This document shows positions 34,992-43,247 of a stretch of DNA of 64,000 nucleotides, one piece after another. Each line of letters starts with the position of its first letter. Position 1 is the stretch's first letter. Source of the DNA: MED-G105 sp038522945 (lineage in GTDB: Bacteria; Pseudomonadota; Alphaproteobacteria; Caulobacterales; Parvularculaceae). The DNA lies in NCBI GenBank assembly GCA_038522945.1, contig JBCBJV010000005.1:62001-126000 (forward strand). The letters run 5' to 3'. The notes beneath the pieces are model-generated. The model did no database searches. It was given only the letters and a program-made list of their open reading frames with translations, and was not told the origin of the DNA. The position numbers and the translations under genes are program-made.

Positions 34992-37292
34992 TTAGTACCG
35001 TTTGGACGCCCAGCTGCGGTGTTCGATATCAAGGTCATAGGCAGCAACCGCCGCAAGCGACACGATGTCGGCCACTCGCGCCCCGATCTGGACAATTTGA
35101 ACCGGCTTGGAAAGTCCGATCAGTGCAGGACCAATGACCGTGGCGCCGCCAATCTCTCCAAGGAGTTTTGTGGATATGGCCGCAGAGTGAACACCCGGTG
35201 TGATCAAAACATTGGCCTCGCCAGATAGCCTGGAAAATGGATAGATTTTCCGGAGCTTCGGATTCAAAGCCATTCGCGGCGTCATCTCTCCTTCATACTC
35301 GAAATCGACATCGGCGCGATTGTCGAGAATTTCGACGGCACCGCCAACCCGACGCGAGTGTTCCGTATCAGGATTGCCGAAATTGGAATATGAAACGAAT
35401 GATACCCTTGGCGTTGAGCCAAGATGACGGGCAGCGTGCGCAACCTGAACGGCGATTTCTGCCAGTTCCTCAGAAGTGGGTAGCTCTGTAATGTTGGTAT
35501 CAGCAACATAGATCGTGCGGCCCTTCGCCAGAATGATTGAGACACCAATCATTCGCTCGCCGGGGCGCGGGTCGAGGGCCAGAGAGATGTTACTAAGAGC
35601 CACATCATAGTGCCGGGTCACCCCCGTCACCATGCCATCCGCATGTCCGCGGGCGAGCATGCATGCGCCGAAAACGTTTCGGTCGGTATTGACCAGGCGC
35701 TGGGCATCCCGGAAAAGGTAGCCCTTCCGGTGGAGGCGATAATAGAGATAATCCGTATACTCTGGATTATGGGTAGAAAGCCGGGCATTGTGAACTTCAA
35801 ATTCCGCATCCTGTGGCAAGCCCGCCGCTGCCAGGCCTTCCTGGACTCGCTCCTCGCGGCCAATGAGGATGGCCTTGCCAAGCCCTTCTTGTTGGAAGGC
35901 ATAGGCCGCGCGAATAACTGACTCCTCCTCGCCTTCAGCAAAGACGATGCGCTTGGGCGCTTCCCGAGCGCGCAGCGAGGAGTAAATCTTTTGCAAAAAT
36001 GAGGCGGACGGGTCTGTTCTGGCGGCGAGCGTTTCTGCATAACCGCGCAAATCTGTAATCGGGCGGCGAGCAACGCCAGAATCTGAAGCCGCTTTTGCCA
36101 CCGCTGGAGGGATTTCCGATATCAACCGCGGATCAAACGGGGTCGGAATAATATAGCCAGGCCCATACTGCAGCCGTGTCGAATAAGCCGCAGCAACCTC
36201 ATCGGGCACGTCTTCGCGAGCGAGCTTTGCAAGTGCTTCAGCACAGGCAATCTTCATTTCTTCATTGATTGTCCGTGCACGCGCGTCGAGCGCTCCCCGG
36301 AAGATATAAGGGAAGCCAAGGACGTTATTGACCTGGTTGGGATAATCCGACCGCCCAGTAGCAATGATGGCATCGCTTCGCACCTCGCGGATTTCCTCAG
36401 GCAGAATTTCAGGCGTCGGGTTCGCCATCACAAAGATGATAGGGTTCTTCGCCATGGACTTGACCATGTCTTTGGAAATTGCGCCGGCAACGGAAAGCCC
36501 GATACACACGTCTGCGCCATCCATCGCCTCGGCAAGTGTTCGTTTATCCGTATCGACCGCATGAGCCGATCGCCATTGGTCCATGCCATCCGGGCGACCT
36601 TTATAGAGTACACCCTTCCGGCCACTGACGAGCACATTGTCGTGGGGAACGCCCATGGCTTTGAATAAGCTGATGACGGAAAGGGCCGCGGAGCCCGCCC
36701 CCGAAACTGCGACTTTCACATCACGGATCGATTTGCCCGCAATATCGAGGGCATTCAAAAGCCCGGCAGCCGCGATGATTGCCGTACCGTGTTGGTCATC
36801 GTGGAAGACCGGGATGTCCATTTCTTCTTTGAGACGCTGCTCAATGAGAAAACTCTCGGGCGCCTTGATATCCTCCAGGTTGATCCCGCCGAAGGCAGGG
36901 CCCAGATATTTCACGCAATTGATAAACGCCTCCGGGTCGGAGGTATCGACTTCGAGATCAATACTGTCGATGTCAGCGAAGCGCTTGAACAGGACCGACT
37001 TGCCTTCCATCACCGGCTTGGAAGCAAGTGCACCTAGATCGCCGAGGCCAAGGATGGCCGTCCCGTTGGAAATCACCGCCACCATATTGCCCTTGGACGT
37101 ATAGTCATAGGCCGTGTCGGGATCTTCGGCGATTGCCTTGACCGGCACCGCCACGCCTGGCGAATACGCGAGCGACAAGTCGCGCTGGGTCGACATAGGC
37201 TTGGTCGGCGTAATCTCCAGCTTGCCGGGCTTGCCTCGCGCGTGAAAGTCTAGCGCTTCGTCATCGTCAAATTTCGTGTGATCGTCAGCCAT
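34992..37292 (-). CDS. maeB: NADP-dependent malic enzyme with C-terminal phosphotransacetylase-like domain
   Basis: The enzyme decarboxylates malate to pyruvate, making NADPH. It is the large hybrid form (766 aa). The N-terminal malic domain includes LSLAYSPGVAVPVKAIAEDP, EDIKAPESFLIEQRL and VFHDDQHGTAIIAAAGLL, with metal-binding acids. A Rossmann section follows (VAVSGAGSAALSVISL) and VMANPTPEILPEE. From about residue 430 the protein resembles phosphate acetyltransferase (IVFAEGEEESVIRAA, LVNTDRNVFGACMLARGHAD); in this family that part regulates oligomer state and acetyl-CoA response and is not known to be catalytic. It has its own promoter region of about 160 bp. Confidence 0.95.
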   Translation of the reverse strand: MADDHTKFDDDEALDFHARGKPGKLEITPTKPMSTQRDLSLAYSPGVAVPVKAIAEDPDTAYDYTSKGNMVAVISNGTAILGLGDLGALASKPVMEGKSVLFKRFADIDSIDLEVDTSDPEAFINCVKYLGPAFGGINLEDIKAPESFLIEQRLKEEMDIPVFHDDQHGTAIIAAAGLLNALDIAGKSIRDVKVAVSGAGSAALSVISLFKAMGVPHDNVLVSGRKGVLYKGRPDGMDQWRSAHAVDTDKRTLAEAMDGADVCIGLSVAGAISKDMVKSMAKNPIIFVMANPTPEILPEEIREVRSDAIIATGRSDYPNQVNNVLGFPYIFRGALDARARTINEEMKIACAEALAKLAREDVPDEVAAAYSTRLQYGPGYIIPTPFDPRLISEIPPAVAKAASDSGVARRPITDLRGYAETLAARTDPSASFLQKIYSSLRAREAPKRIVFAEGEEESVIRAAYAFQQEGLGKAILIGREERVQEGLAAAGLPQDAEFEVHNARLSTHNPEYTDYLYYRLHRKGYLFRDAQRLVNTDRNVFGACMLARGHADGMVTGVTRHYDVALSNISLALDPRPGERMIGVSIILAKGRTIYVADTNITELPTSEELAEIAVQVAHAARHLGSTPRVSFVSYSNFGNPDTEHSRRVGGAVEILDNRADVDFEYEGEMTPRMALNPKLRKIYPFSRLSGEANVLITPGVHSAAISTKLLGEIGGATVIGPALIGLSKPVQIVQIGARVADIVSLAAVAAYDLDIEHRSWASKRY

Positions 37293-37456
37293 CTGGTGTG
37301 CCTTTAAATAGAGAGTAGTCGCCGGGTCGGGACCTTTGTCTTGCGCTTAAGGTGTCAAAGTCGGTCAGGCAAGATGAAGGGGCCAAGCCTACCATTGCCG
37401 GTTTCTCTGGGACGTCCTAATCTCGTTCGGCGTTACAACGACCAGGGGAGGAACCG

Positions 37457-37888
37457 ATGCGCTCACTAACAACAACCCTCGCGATTTGCTTTGGGATGAT
37501 GACACCTGCCCTTGCGGATGATCTGGAGTTTGAAATCACTTTTTACCTTCAGCCAGACAGCACCGGGCAAAACACTCTCAATAAGTCCATCCAAATCGAA
37601 GGGGACGAGGTCACGATCGAAGAAAGCCGCAATGAAGGTCGCAATCGCTATGTGGAACGCAAGGCGACGTCAGCAGAAATCGCGCTGGTGGAAAAGCTGG
37701 TGCGCGCCCGGATCGCCGGTTTCGACGTTGCGGGTGCCGAGCGACCCGATGCGCCGCGTGTCGAGGTTGAATTTGAAGTCGACGGCGGCGCGACGACGCT
37801 TGAAATTGAGGAAATCTATCCAGCGGGATCGGTCCCCGACGCTTATGTCGATCTCCAAAAAGTGTTCTTTGAAGATATCTTTGAATAG
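37457..37888 (+). CDS. Secreted hypothetical protein, 143 aa
   Basis: The signal peptide is short and clear (MRSLTTTLAICFGMMTPALA). The mature part, about 123 aa, is acidic and alternates strands with a few charged turns (LEFEITFYLQPDS, RVEVEFEVDGGATTLEIEEI), so a small beta-rich periplasmic domain is likely. GGGGAGG precedes the ATG, a strong ribosome site. I recognise no family. It stands alone between maeB (divergent) and nfuA, 89 bp away. Its role is unknown. Confidence 0.75.
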   Translation: MRSLTTTLAICFGMMTPALADDLEFEITFYLQPDSTGQNTLNKSIQIEGDEVTIEESRNEGRNRYVERKATSAEIALVEKLVRARIAGFDVAGAERPDAPRVEVEFEVDGGATTLEIEEIYPAGSVPDAYVDLQKVFFEDIFE

Positions 37889-37977
37889 AACCTTGGGCCC
37901 CACACAAGGTGCCGCCTCTTGTTCCTAAGGACGCCGGGGCATATGTCTCCAGGCAGATAATCAATGAGGCCGCCGCC

Positions 37978-38565
37978 ATGTTCATCCAAACCGAAGATAC
38001 GCCGAACCCGCAATCGCTGAAGTTCGTGCTCGACCAGACCCTTCTTGCAGATGGGCAGCCGGGCTTTGATTTCCCATCAGCGGCTGCAGCCGACCATGCG
38101 CCGCTGGCGGCGGTGCTGTTCGAGATTGACGGGGTGGAAAGCGTCTTCATCGGCAGCGATTTCGTAACGGTGACGAAAGGGGAAAGCGCGGACTGGCCAG
38201 TCTTAAAGCCCCACATCCTGACCTCCCTTTCCGATCACTTGACTGCCGGCCGCCCGATCATTGTTGAGGCTTCTGCGCCGACCCCAAAGGGTCCAGCAAC
38301 GCCGCTCGAAGACTATGAGGGCGAGGACCGCGAGGTCGTTGAACAGATCATTGAACTGATCGATACCCGCGTGCGGCCTGCCGTTGCAGCGGATGGTGGA
38401 GACATTGTCTTCCAGCATTACGAGCCCAAAACCGGGATTGTTTTTCTTTCCATGCACGGCGCCTGTCAGGGCTGTCCCTCGTCGACGATGACCTTGAAGG
38501 CCGGGATCGAAAACATGCTGAAGCACTACGTCCCGGAAGTTGTCAGTGTTGAACCGGTGATGTGA
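37978..38565 (+). CDS. nfuA: NfuA-type iron-sulfur carrier
   Basis: This protein carries Fe-S clusters to targets. Like the mitochondrial NFU1 type it has an Nfu N-terminal domain (MFIQTEDTPNPQSLKFV, then FEIDGVESVFIGSDFVTVTK) and a C-terminal NifU domain with the cluster-binding CxxC in GACQGCPSS, followed by TLKAGIENMLKHYVPEV. The ATG at 37978 has TGAGGC at correct spacing; the reading frame extends upstream to 37909 but that part has no homology. Length is 195 aa, typical. Dodecin and a nitroreductase follow on the same strand. Confidence 0.95.
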   Translation: MFIQTEDTPNPQSLKFVLDQTLLADGQPGFDFPSAAAADHAPLAAVLFEIDGVESVFIGSDFVTVTKGESADWPVLKPHILTSLSDHLTAGRPIIVEASAPTPKGPATPLEDYEGEDREVVEQIIELIDTRVRPAVAADGGDIVFQHYEPKTGIVFLSMHGACQGCPSSTMTLKAGIENMLKHYVPEVVSVEPVM

Positions 38566-38646
38566 GCAGAGAACACCGCTCTCTAGCCATAGGCGGCGCA
38601 TTGCCTCTATGGTCGTGATCCAGAACACGAAAAGGAGGCGACACCC

Positions 38647-38856
38647 ATGTCTGACAACGTTTATTCCATCTCCAAAATCGTCGGCACGTCCAAAACGTCG
38701 ATCGAGGACGCCATCAACAACGCAGTGGAAACCGCCTCCAAGTCCATCAAGAATCTCGACTGGTTTGAGGTCGTGGAAACTCGTGGCTACATCGAAAATG
38801 GCAAAGTGGCCTACTTTCAGGTGAGCCTGGAGCTTGGCTTCCGCTACGAGAAATAG
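38647..38856 (+). CDS. Dodecin
   Basis: Dodecin is a small dodecameric flavin-storage and buffering protein. The 69 residues show the complete single-layer fold: VYSISKIVGTSKTSIEDAIN, then NLDWFEVVETRGYIENG with the flavin-stacking tryptophan, and AYFQVSLELGFRYE. AAAAGGAGG before the ATG is a strong ribosome site, suggesting high expression. It lies 81 bp after nfuA and 86 bp before a flavin-dependent nitroreductase gene. Confidence 0.95.
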   Translation: MSDNVYSISKIVGTSKTSIEDAINNAVETASKSIKNLDWFEVVETRGYIENGKVAYFQVSLELGFRYEK

Positions 38857-38942
38857 CCCCTTAACGCCACGCTCGACATCAGATTTGGCAGCAGCTGCGC
38901 CGCTCATTTGATCCTTCCCCATACCGACTGAAAGGCTTTGCC

Positions 38943-39536
38943 ATGTCCGACAAAATGGCCAATGACGCTGCGCTTGATTTGATCTTTCGCGAGGCGCGTA
39001 CCCGCAATGGCTGGGAAGACCGCACTGTCGCGCAAACACTGATCCAGGCTGTCTATGATCTGATGAAGTGGGGACCCACATCGGCGAACTGCTCGCCGGC
39101 CCGGTTCGTGTTTGTTGCCAGCACTGAGGGCAAAAAGCGCCTGAAGCCGTGCTTGATGGAAGGCAATATAGAAAAGACTATGAGCGCGCCATGCTGCGTG
39201 ATCATCGGTCATGATACGGAATTCTATGAGAAACTGCCTGAGCTTTTTCCGCATACGGATGCCAAGAGCTGGTTCGTGGGCAATGAGCCACTGATCGAAG
39301 AGACCGCCTTCCGCAATGGGACCCTCCAGGGCGCTTACTTCATGATAGCCGCGCGCGCCCTTGGTCTCGATTGCGGGCCCATGTCCGGGTTCGACAAAGA
39401 AGCAGTCGACAAGGCGTTTTTCGCCGGGACGACCATCAAATCGAACTTCCTTTGCAATATCGGATATGGGACGGACAAGGACCTCTTTGAGCGCTCGCCA
39501 CGCCTTGCGTTCGATGAAGCCTGCCAGGTGGTTTGA
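38943..39536 (+). CDS. Nitroreductase-family protein, RutE/malonic semialdehyde reductase type
   Basis: An FMN-binding nitroreductase fold protein of 197 aa in the group that includes RutE, which reduces malonic semialdehyde in uracil breakdown. Matching segments are LYDLMKWGPTSANCSPARFVF-like (visible as YDLMKWGPTSANCSPARF), GNGTLQGAYFM-type as RNGTLQGAYFMIAARALGLD, GPMSGFD and KSNFLCNIGYG. No other rut gene is nearby, so the substrate is not certain. Its stop is 2 bp from the convergent amidase stop. AAAGG precedes the ATG. Confidence 0.88.
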   Translation: MSDKMANDAALDLIFREARTRNGWEDRTVAQTLIQAVYDLMKWGPTSANCSPARFVFVASTEGKKRLKPCLMEGNIEKTMSAPCCVIIGHDTEFYEKLPELFPHTDAKSWFVGNEPLIEETAFRNGTLQGAYFMIAARALGLDCGPMSGFDKEAVDKAFFAGTTIKSNFLCNIGYGTDKDLFERSPRLAFDEACQVV

Positions 39537-39538
39537 GC

Positions 39539-40228
39539 TCACCGGACCTCGCTTCGCGGCAATATCAGCGCTCGAAACTGGTCCCACGGAAAGGTCGCCC
39601 CAGGATCAGTGCGCCGCTCCGGGTCAAGCTTGGCGTGGGAGACCACGTGGACAAGGTTCGGATACTTTGCCCACGCATAGCGGACAATGTCGGCGGTCAT
39701 CTGGACCTGCCAGTCGGTGAAAGGCTCGCGCCCGTCCTGGCGGTTGACCACTTCGATCCCCAACGAGATGTGGTTGATGCGCTTGGCACCGCCTGCAACA
39801 TCGGGATGGCTGCATCTGTTCGCCACATGCCAGGCAGCTCGGGTTTCAGGGGCGGTCGCCCAGGCGAGCGCGCCATGGGCTTCTTCACTTGCGCCCGGCA
39901 CCAGCCAATGGAAGCTCGCCCGCCGGGCCCGCATCACCGAAAAAGCCCCTTCTGAGGAGGACCCCGCAGTGGCGTGAATGACAATCGCCCGGACCGCTTG
40001 CAGAGCCGGGACCGCTCGGCGAGAGGTACACGTCCGCGCGACTGTTCGGGCACCGGGATACCATTTCTCCGAAAGAGGCACGGCTTTGGGCCACGCCTTT
40101 TCAGGCAGGTTAAACTGGAAGGTTGTTGGGTCAGATAACGGCTGACGGTCATTGCCGGTTGAATTTTCAGCTGGGTCCGCGGTCGGCGTATCCGCCACCG
40201 GCGGCTCTGCGCAAATGTCATGGGTCAT
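39539..40228 (-). CDS. N-acetylmuramoyl-L-alanine amidase (amidase_2 domain)
   Basis: The zinc amidase_2/AmpD fold cleaves muramyl-alanine bonds in peptidoglycan or its recycled fragments. The zinc ligands can be placed at VIHATAGSS (first His), VVSHAKLDPERRTDPG (second His and the Asp), and the family NHISLGIEVVN segment is present. About 80 residues of polar, proline-rich leader precede the domain and there is no clear signal peptide, so cytosolic muropeptide recycling is as likely as cell-wall cutting. I start at ATG 40226-40228; a TTG three codons upstream is possible. It is convergent with the nitroreductase and divergent from tsaB. Confidence 0.85.
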   Translation of the reverse strand: MTHDICAEPPVADTPTADPAENSTGNDRQPLSDPTTFQFNLPEKAWPKAVPLSEKWYPGARTVARTCTSRRAVPALQAVRAIVIHATAGSSSEGAFSVMRARRASFHWLVPGASEEAHGALAWATAPETRAAWHVANRCSHPDVAGGAKRINHISLGIEVVNRQDGREPFTDWQVQMTADIVRYAWAKYPNLVHVVSHAKLDPERRTDPGATFPWDQFRALILPRSEVR

Positions 40229-40306
40229 GGGTATCAAAAAAGTTGAGGAAATCGCGACCGCTGTTTCGGCTTGTCTTGCGCCCGGAGAACGGTCATCACC
40301 GGAACC

Positions 40307-41014
40307 GTGATTACGATAGCTATCGACACGGCGCTGGAAGCTTGTTCACTGGCAATCCTAAGGGATGGTCAGGGGGTGTTCGATAAGTTTTTAGAAATCT
40401 CCAGGGGCCATGCGGAGGTCCTGCCCGTGATGGCGGCGGAAGCCCTTGAAAAATCAGGGATAACCTCTCGAGACGTTACCAATATTGTCGTCACCGTGGG
40501 CCCTGGCGCTTTTGCCGGCATTCGCGTGGGACTTGCATTCGCTAAAGGATTTGCTGCCGGGGCGGGTGCCTCGCTCCAAGGCGTAACGAGCCTCGCGGCG
40601 ATTGCGGCTACAGCGGCGAGACGGGTGCCAAAAGATCCGCCTTTCGACCAGATCGCTGTTCTGATTGATGCCCGCCGCGGTGAACATTACGGGGCGTTGT
40701 TTGCCTCAAACCTCACCCCGTTGGTGGAGCCCTTCCTTGCCCCCTCTGCCGACGCGTTTGAGCGGCTCGCTGCGAACGGCCAAGCCGGGAAAACACTTTT
40801 TGCCGGCACGGTCCCATCTGAGGCGGAAATCCCGAAGGCCTGGCCACAAGGCTGGGAGGCCATGCCTGATTGCCGGTTAGCGGACCCGGTCGCGATTGCG
40901 GAGATGCCTACAATTTACCCTAAGGCCCTGGTGTCAGCGGCGCCGGTCTACATCCGCCCGCCGGACGCTAAGCCCGGCACACCATCACCGCTCGCTGCCC
41001 TATTTGAGGCATGA
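40307..41014 (+). CDS. tsaB: TsaB, tRNA threonylcarbamoyladenosine complex subunit
   Basis: TsaB is the non-catalytic ASKHA partner of TsaD in t6A synthesis. ITIAIDTALEACSLAIL begins the fold, VVTVGPGAFAGIRVGLAFAKG is the conserved glycine-rich dimer/nucleotide region, and VLIDARRGEHYGALF follows. The start is most likely the GTG at 40307, giving the family N-terminus; a TTG at 40271 would add 12 residues and no ATG exists. It overlaps rimI by four bases (ATGA). The order tsaB-rimI-fur is a conserved alphaproteobacterial series. Confidence 0.9.
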   Translation: MITIAIDTALEACSLAILRDGQGVFDKFLEISRGHAEVLPVMAAEALEKSGITSRDVTNIVVTVGPGAFAGIRVGLAFAKGFAAGAGASLQGVTSLAAIAATAARRVPKDPPFDQIAVLIDARRGEHYGALFASNLTPLVEPFLAPSADAFERLAANGQAGKTLFAGTVPSEAEIPKAWPQGWEAMPDCRLADPVAIAEMPTIYPKALVSAAPVYIRPPDAKPGTPSPLAALFEA

Positions 41015-41580
41015 CTGGCGCATTCGACATCCGGCCGGCTCGGGAGCCCGACCTCGCAGCGATCATCGAAATCGAAGCCCCTCTGTTTGATGCCTCAAGC
41101 TGGGGGCGCCGAGGGTTCGAAAGTGCCCTCAACGATCCTTTGACGCAGGTTTTCGTTGCCAGCGCAAACAACCGACCCGTCGGCTTCATCGTCTGGCGAC
41201 AGGCCCCAACGGATACACGCCAGAATGGCACGGGGAATGGTTCTGAGAACGGCACTAAAAACGACAATGAGAACGACACAGAAGACGATACAGAAGACGA
41301 TACCGAAGACGATACAGGGGACGAGATGGTGATTGAAGCCGAACTCCTGAGCGTGGGGGTCGACAAAAAGGCCCAGCGCAAAGGAATCGCGCGTCAATTA
41401 TGCCGGTTTATGCTGACACGTCTTGGCCAAAGCGGCGCGGACAAAGTGTTCCTTGAAGTTGCCCAGAACAATACCGCCGCCACGTCGCTCTACCTGTCTC
41501 TTGGGTTTTCCACAGTTGGCCTGCGCAAGCGCTACTACCGAAACGGAGAAGACGCCGTCTTGATGGCAAAGCAGCTTTAG
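41011..41580 (+). CDS. rimI: RimI-like ribosomal-protein/N-alpha acetyltransferase with an internal repeat insert
   Basis: The GNAT protein of the RimI type acetylates protein N-termini, classically ribosomal S18. FDIRPAREPDLAAIIEIEAP begins the fold, GVDKKAQRKGIARQL is the acetyl-CoA loop (Q/RxxGxG/A), and VAQNNTAATSLYLSLGFS is motif B, ending in RKRYYRNGEDAVLM. Between strand 3 (FIVWRQAP) and strand 4 (MVIEAELLSV) an insert of about 36 residues (71-106) consists of nine tetrapeptides of the xNGT/xDDT kind. RimI normally has a short hairpin there. The core fold around the insert is intact, so activity is plausible. Confidence 0.88.
   Translation: MTGAFDIRPAREPDLAAIIEIEAPLFDASSWGRRGFESALNDPLTQVFVASANNRPVGFIVWRQAPTDTRQNGTGNGSENGTKNDNENDTEDDTEDDTEDDTGDEMVIEAELLSVGVDKKAQRKGIARQLCRFMLTRLGQSGADKVFLEVAQNNTAATSLYLSLGFSTVGLRKRYYRNGEDAVLMAKQL
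41221..41328 (+). repeat. Nine degenerate 12-bp coding repeats inside rimI
   Basis: Units of 12 bp run in frame, the best preserved being GAAGACGATACA at 41281, 41293 (last base C) and 41305. Earlier units at 41221, 41233, 41245, 41257 and 41269 are more diverged (AAT/AAC in place of GAC), and the last at 41317 is partly lost. They encode xNGT changing to xDDT. The 12-bp unit keeps the frame if copy number changes. Confidence 0.8.
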
Positions 41581-41792
41581 GCGTTTACCAACTGATTGCA
41601 CCGGCCCATGTCCCTAACCTGAGGCACCCGCAATCCTAACATTGCGCCCTTGCGCCCATGAGCCACTGCATGATTAAAGACGCCGCGAGGGTGACCAAAG
41701 CCACTCGCGGGGTCGGGATGCTCCGCCGCATTGAGACATTCAACGCGCGGCAACGTAGACCCACAAAGAAAGGCGCTTTATAGGAAGCCTTT

Positions 41793-42212
41793 ATGGATCG
41801 ACTTGAAAAAATCTGTGTCCAGAAGGGCATGCGCATGACCGACCAGCGCCGTGTGATCGCACGGGTGCTGTCACTGGCGAGCGATCATCCGGATGTGGAG
41901 GAAATCCATCGCCGGGCCATGGAGATCGACAACAAAATTTCGATTGCCACTGTCTACCGCACCATGCGCCTTTTCGAAGAGGCGGGCGTTGTGGAGCGTC
42001 ACGACTTTCAGGACGGGCGCTCGCGTTATGAAGAGGCAACCGATGATCACCATGATCATCTGATCGACCTTCGCTCAGGCCAGGTGATCGAGTTCATCAG
42101 TGAAGAGATCGAAGCCCTTCAGCGCAAGATTGCCGAAGAGCATGGATATAAGCTAGTGGATCACCGGCTGGAGCTTTATGGTGTTCCGTTGACTGACGGT
42201 GAAAAGGGTTAG
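41793..42212 (+). CDS. fur: Fur-family metal-responsive regulator
   Basis: The protein is a Fur-superfamily repressor (139 aa). MRMTDQRRVIARVL is the start of the DNA-binding winged helix, ISIATVYRTMRLFEEAGVV the recognition helix, and DDHHDHLIDLRSGQVIEF the metal site. The CxxC zinc motif of enterobacterial Fur is missing, as in the alphaproteobacterial Fur/Mur group. That group responds to manganese or iron; Irr is another possibility but the sequence fits Fur/Mur better and the tsaB-rimI-fur position is typical. AGGAAG precedes the ATG. Confidence 0.9.
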   Translation: MDRLEKICVQKGMRMTDQRRVIARVLSLASDHPDVEEIHRRAMEIDNKISIATVYRTMRLFEEAGVVERHDFQDGRSRYEEATDDHHDHLIDLRSGQVIEFISEEIEALQRKIAEEHGYKLVDHRLELYGVPLTDGEKG

Positions 42213-42226
42213 CGCGCAGGGATCAT

Positions 42227-43072
42227 TTATTGCGCTGCCTGCAATACCGGCTCGACCCTCGCACTATCGCAGTAGGCCGCGTCAAGAATTGCCCCTTGAT
42301 CTGGCTGCTGAATAATAACCGCACATCCAAGACCCTCATCGGGCATGGAAAATGCGACTTCCCGCTCGCCGAAGCCGTCTGCGGCCAACTGGCGAATACC
42401 AGAGACCACATTGACTTCCTCAAACATGTGACCGGCATTGTCGCCGGCAAAAATCTCGGTTTTCGAAACAGGCCGGAAATCGATGACATTTACGTCGTAG
42501 GCGCCCTGATCAAAATTCACACGAACACGGATGATCTTCGGGTTATCATCTTGGCGGCGGACCAGTTCCATGGAAGGGCGCTTTGCCTCAATCGGCGTTT
42601 CAGCGGCTTGTTCGATCCGCTTGCGAACGCGGCCCTCTGATGAACCGATGACGCTTACCTTGCCGTCGATCACCGCTTGGGGTGTAAAGACTGTGCTCCG
42701 GTTACGGATATGCTTGTTGTAAACCTTCTGGCGCGCTGAATAAGCGCCCGCTGAAAACGGGTCGACCCAGCCACCTTCGCTAGACGGCATATCGTTCCAA
42801 TAGTCCACGTGCCAGGCAAGGGCGACCACATTTTGGGACGCAGAAATTTTCGACAAAACCTTCGCGGCGGGCGGCGACTTCTTACACGCCTGGGAGAGGA
42901 ACATTTCCACCACCACGGTGCGCGGCTTGACTTGGGCATCGCTCGCCTGCGCTGCCCCGACTTGAGTGACGCCGCTGGTCGAAGACGGCACAAAAGGCAC
43001 GCTCTCCTGCCCAAATACAGGAGATGACACCAGGGCGAGCCCAGCCCCTACAAAAAGCAATTCGTAACGCAT
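42227..43072 (-). CDS. Secreted DUF1223 thioredoxin-like protein with altered CxxC
   Basis: DUF1223 proteins are exported thioredoxin-fold proteins whose usual motif is SQGCSSCPPAD. Here the segment is MFLSQACKKSPPAAKVL, so the second cysteine has become serine and only one active-site Cys remains. The signal peptide is short (residues 1-21, ending SSPVFGQ). VVALAWHVDYWNDM and YSARQKVYNKHIRNRSTVFT with PQAVIDGKV are conserved family parts. Length is 281 aa. A further Cys pair (GCAVI, AYCDSA) is near the C-terminus. It is convergent with fur, the stops 14 bp apart. A redox role is uncertain given the lost Cys. Confidence 0.85.
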   Translation of the reverse strand: MRYELLFVGAGLALVSSPVFGQESVPFVPSSTSGVTQVGAAQASDAQVKPRTVVVEMFLSQACKKSPPAAKVLSKISASQNVVALAWHVDYWNDMPSSEGGWVDPFSAGAYSARQKVYNKHIRNRSTVFTPQAVIDGKVSVIGSSEGRVRKRIEQAAETPIEAKRPSMELVRRQDDNPKIIRVRVNFDQGAYDVNVIDFRPVSKTEIFAGDNAGHMFEEVNVVSGIRQLAADGFGEREVAFSMPDEGLGCAVIIQQPDQGAILDAAYCDSARVEPVLQAAQ

Positions 43073-43247
43073 ATTATACCAACCTTGGGACTATCTAGAC
43101 GACACAGGCGCCTTTGGCCAAGCCGATCGCGATCAATTGCTGGTCAAGCGACGGTCAATTACAAGTGATGAGGGTGAATAACCCGTTTGCTAATAGGCTC
43201 GTCAAACCGCAAGAGGCCGAACCGCCAGAGCTTCACGGAAGACCGCC

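Noticed and set aside
38203..39081. 292-aa minus-strand frame across nfuA, dodecin and nitroreductase
   Set aside because: It crosses three well-supported plus-strand genes and has no motif.
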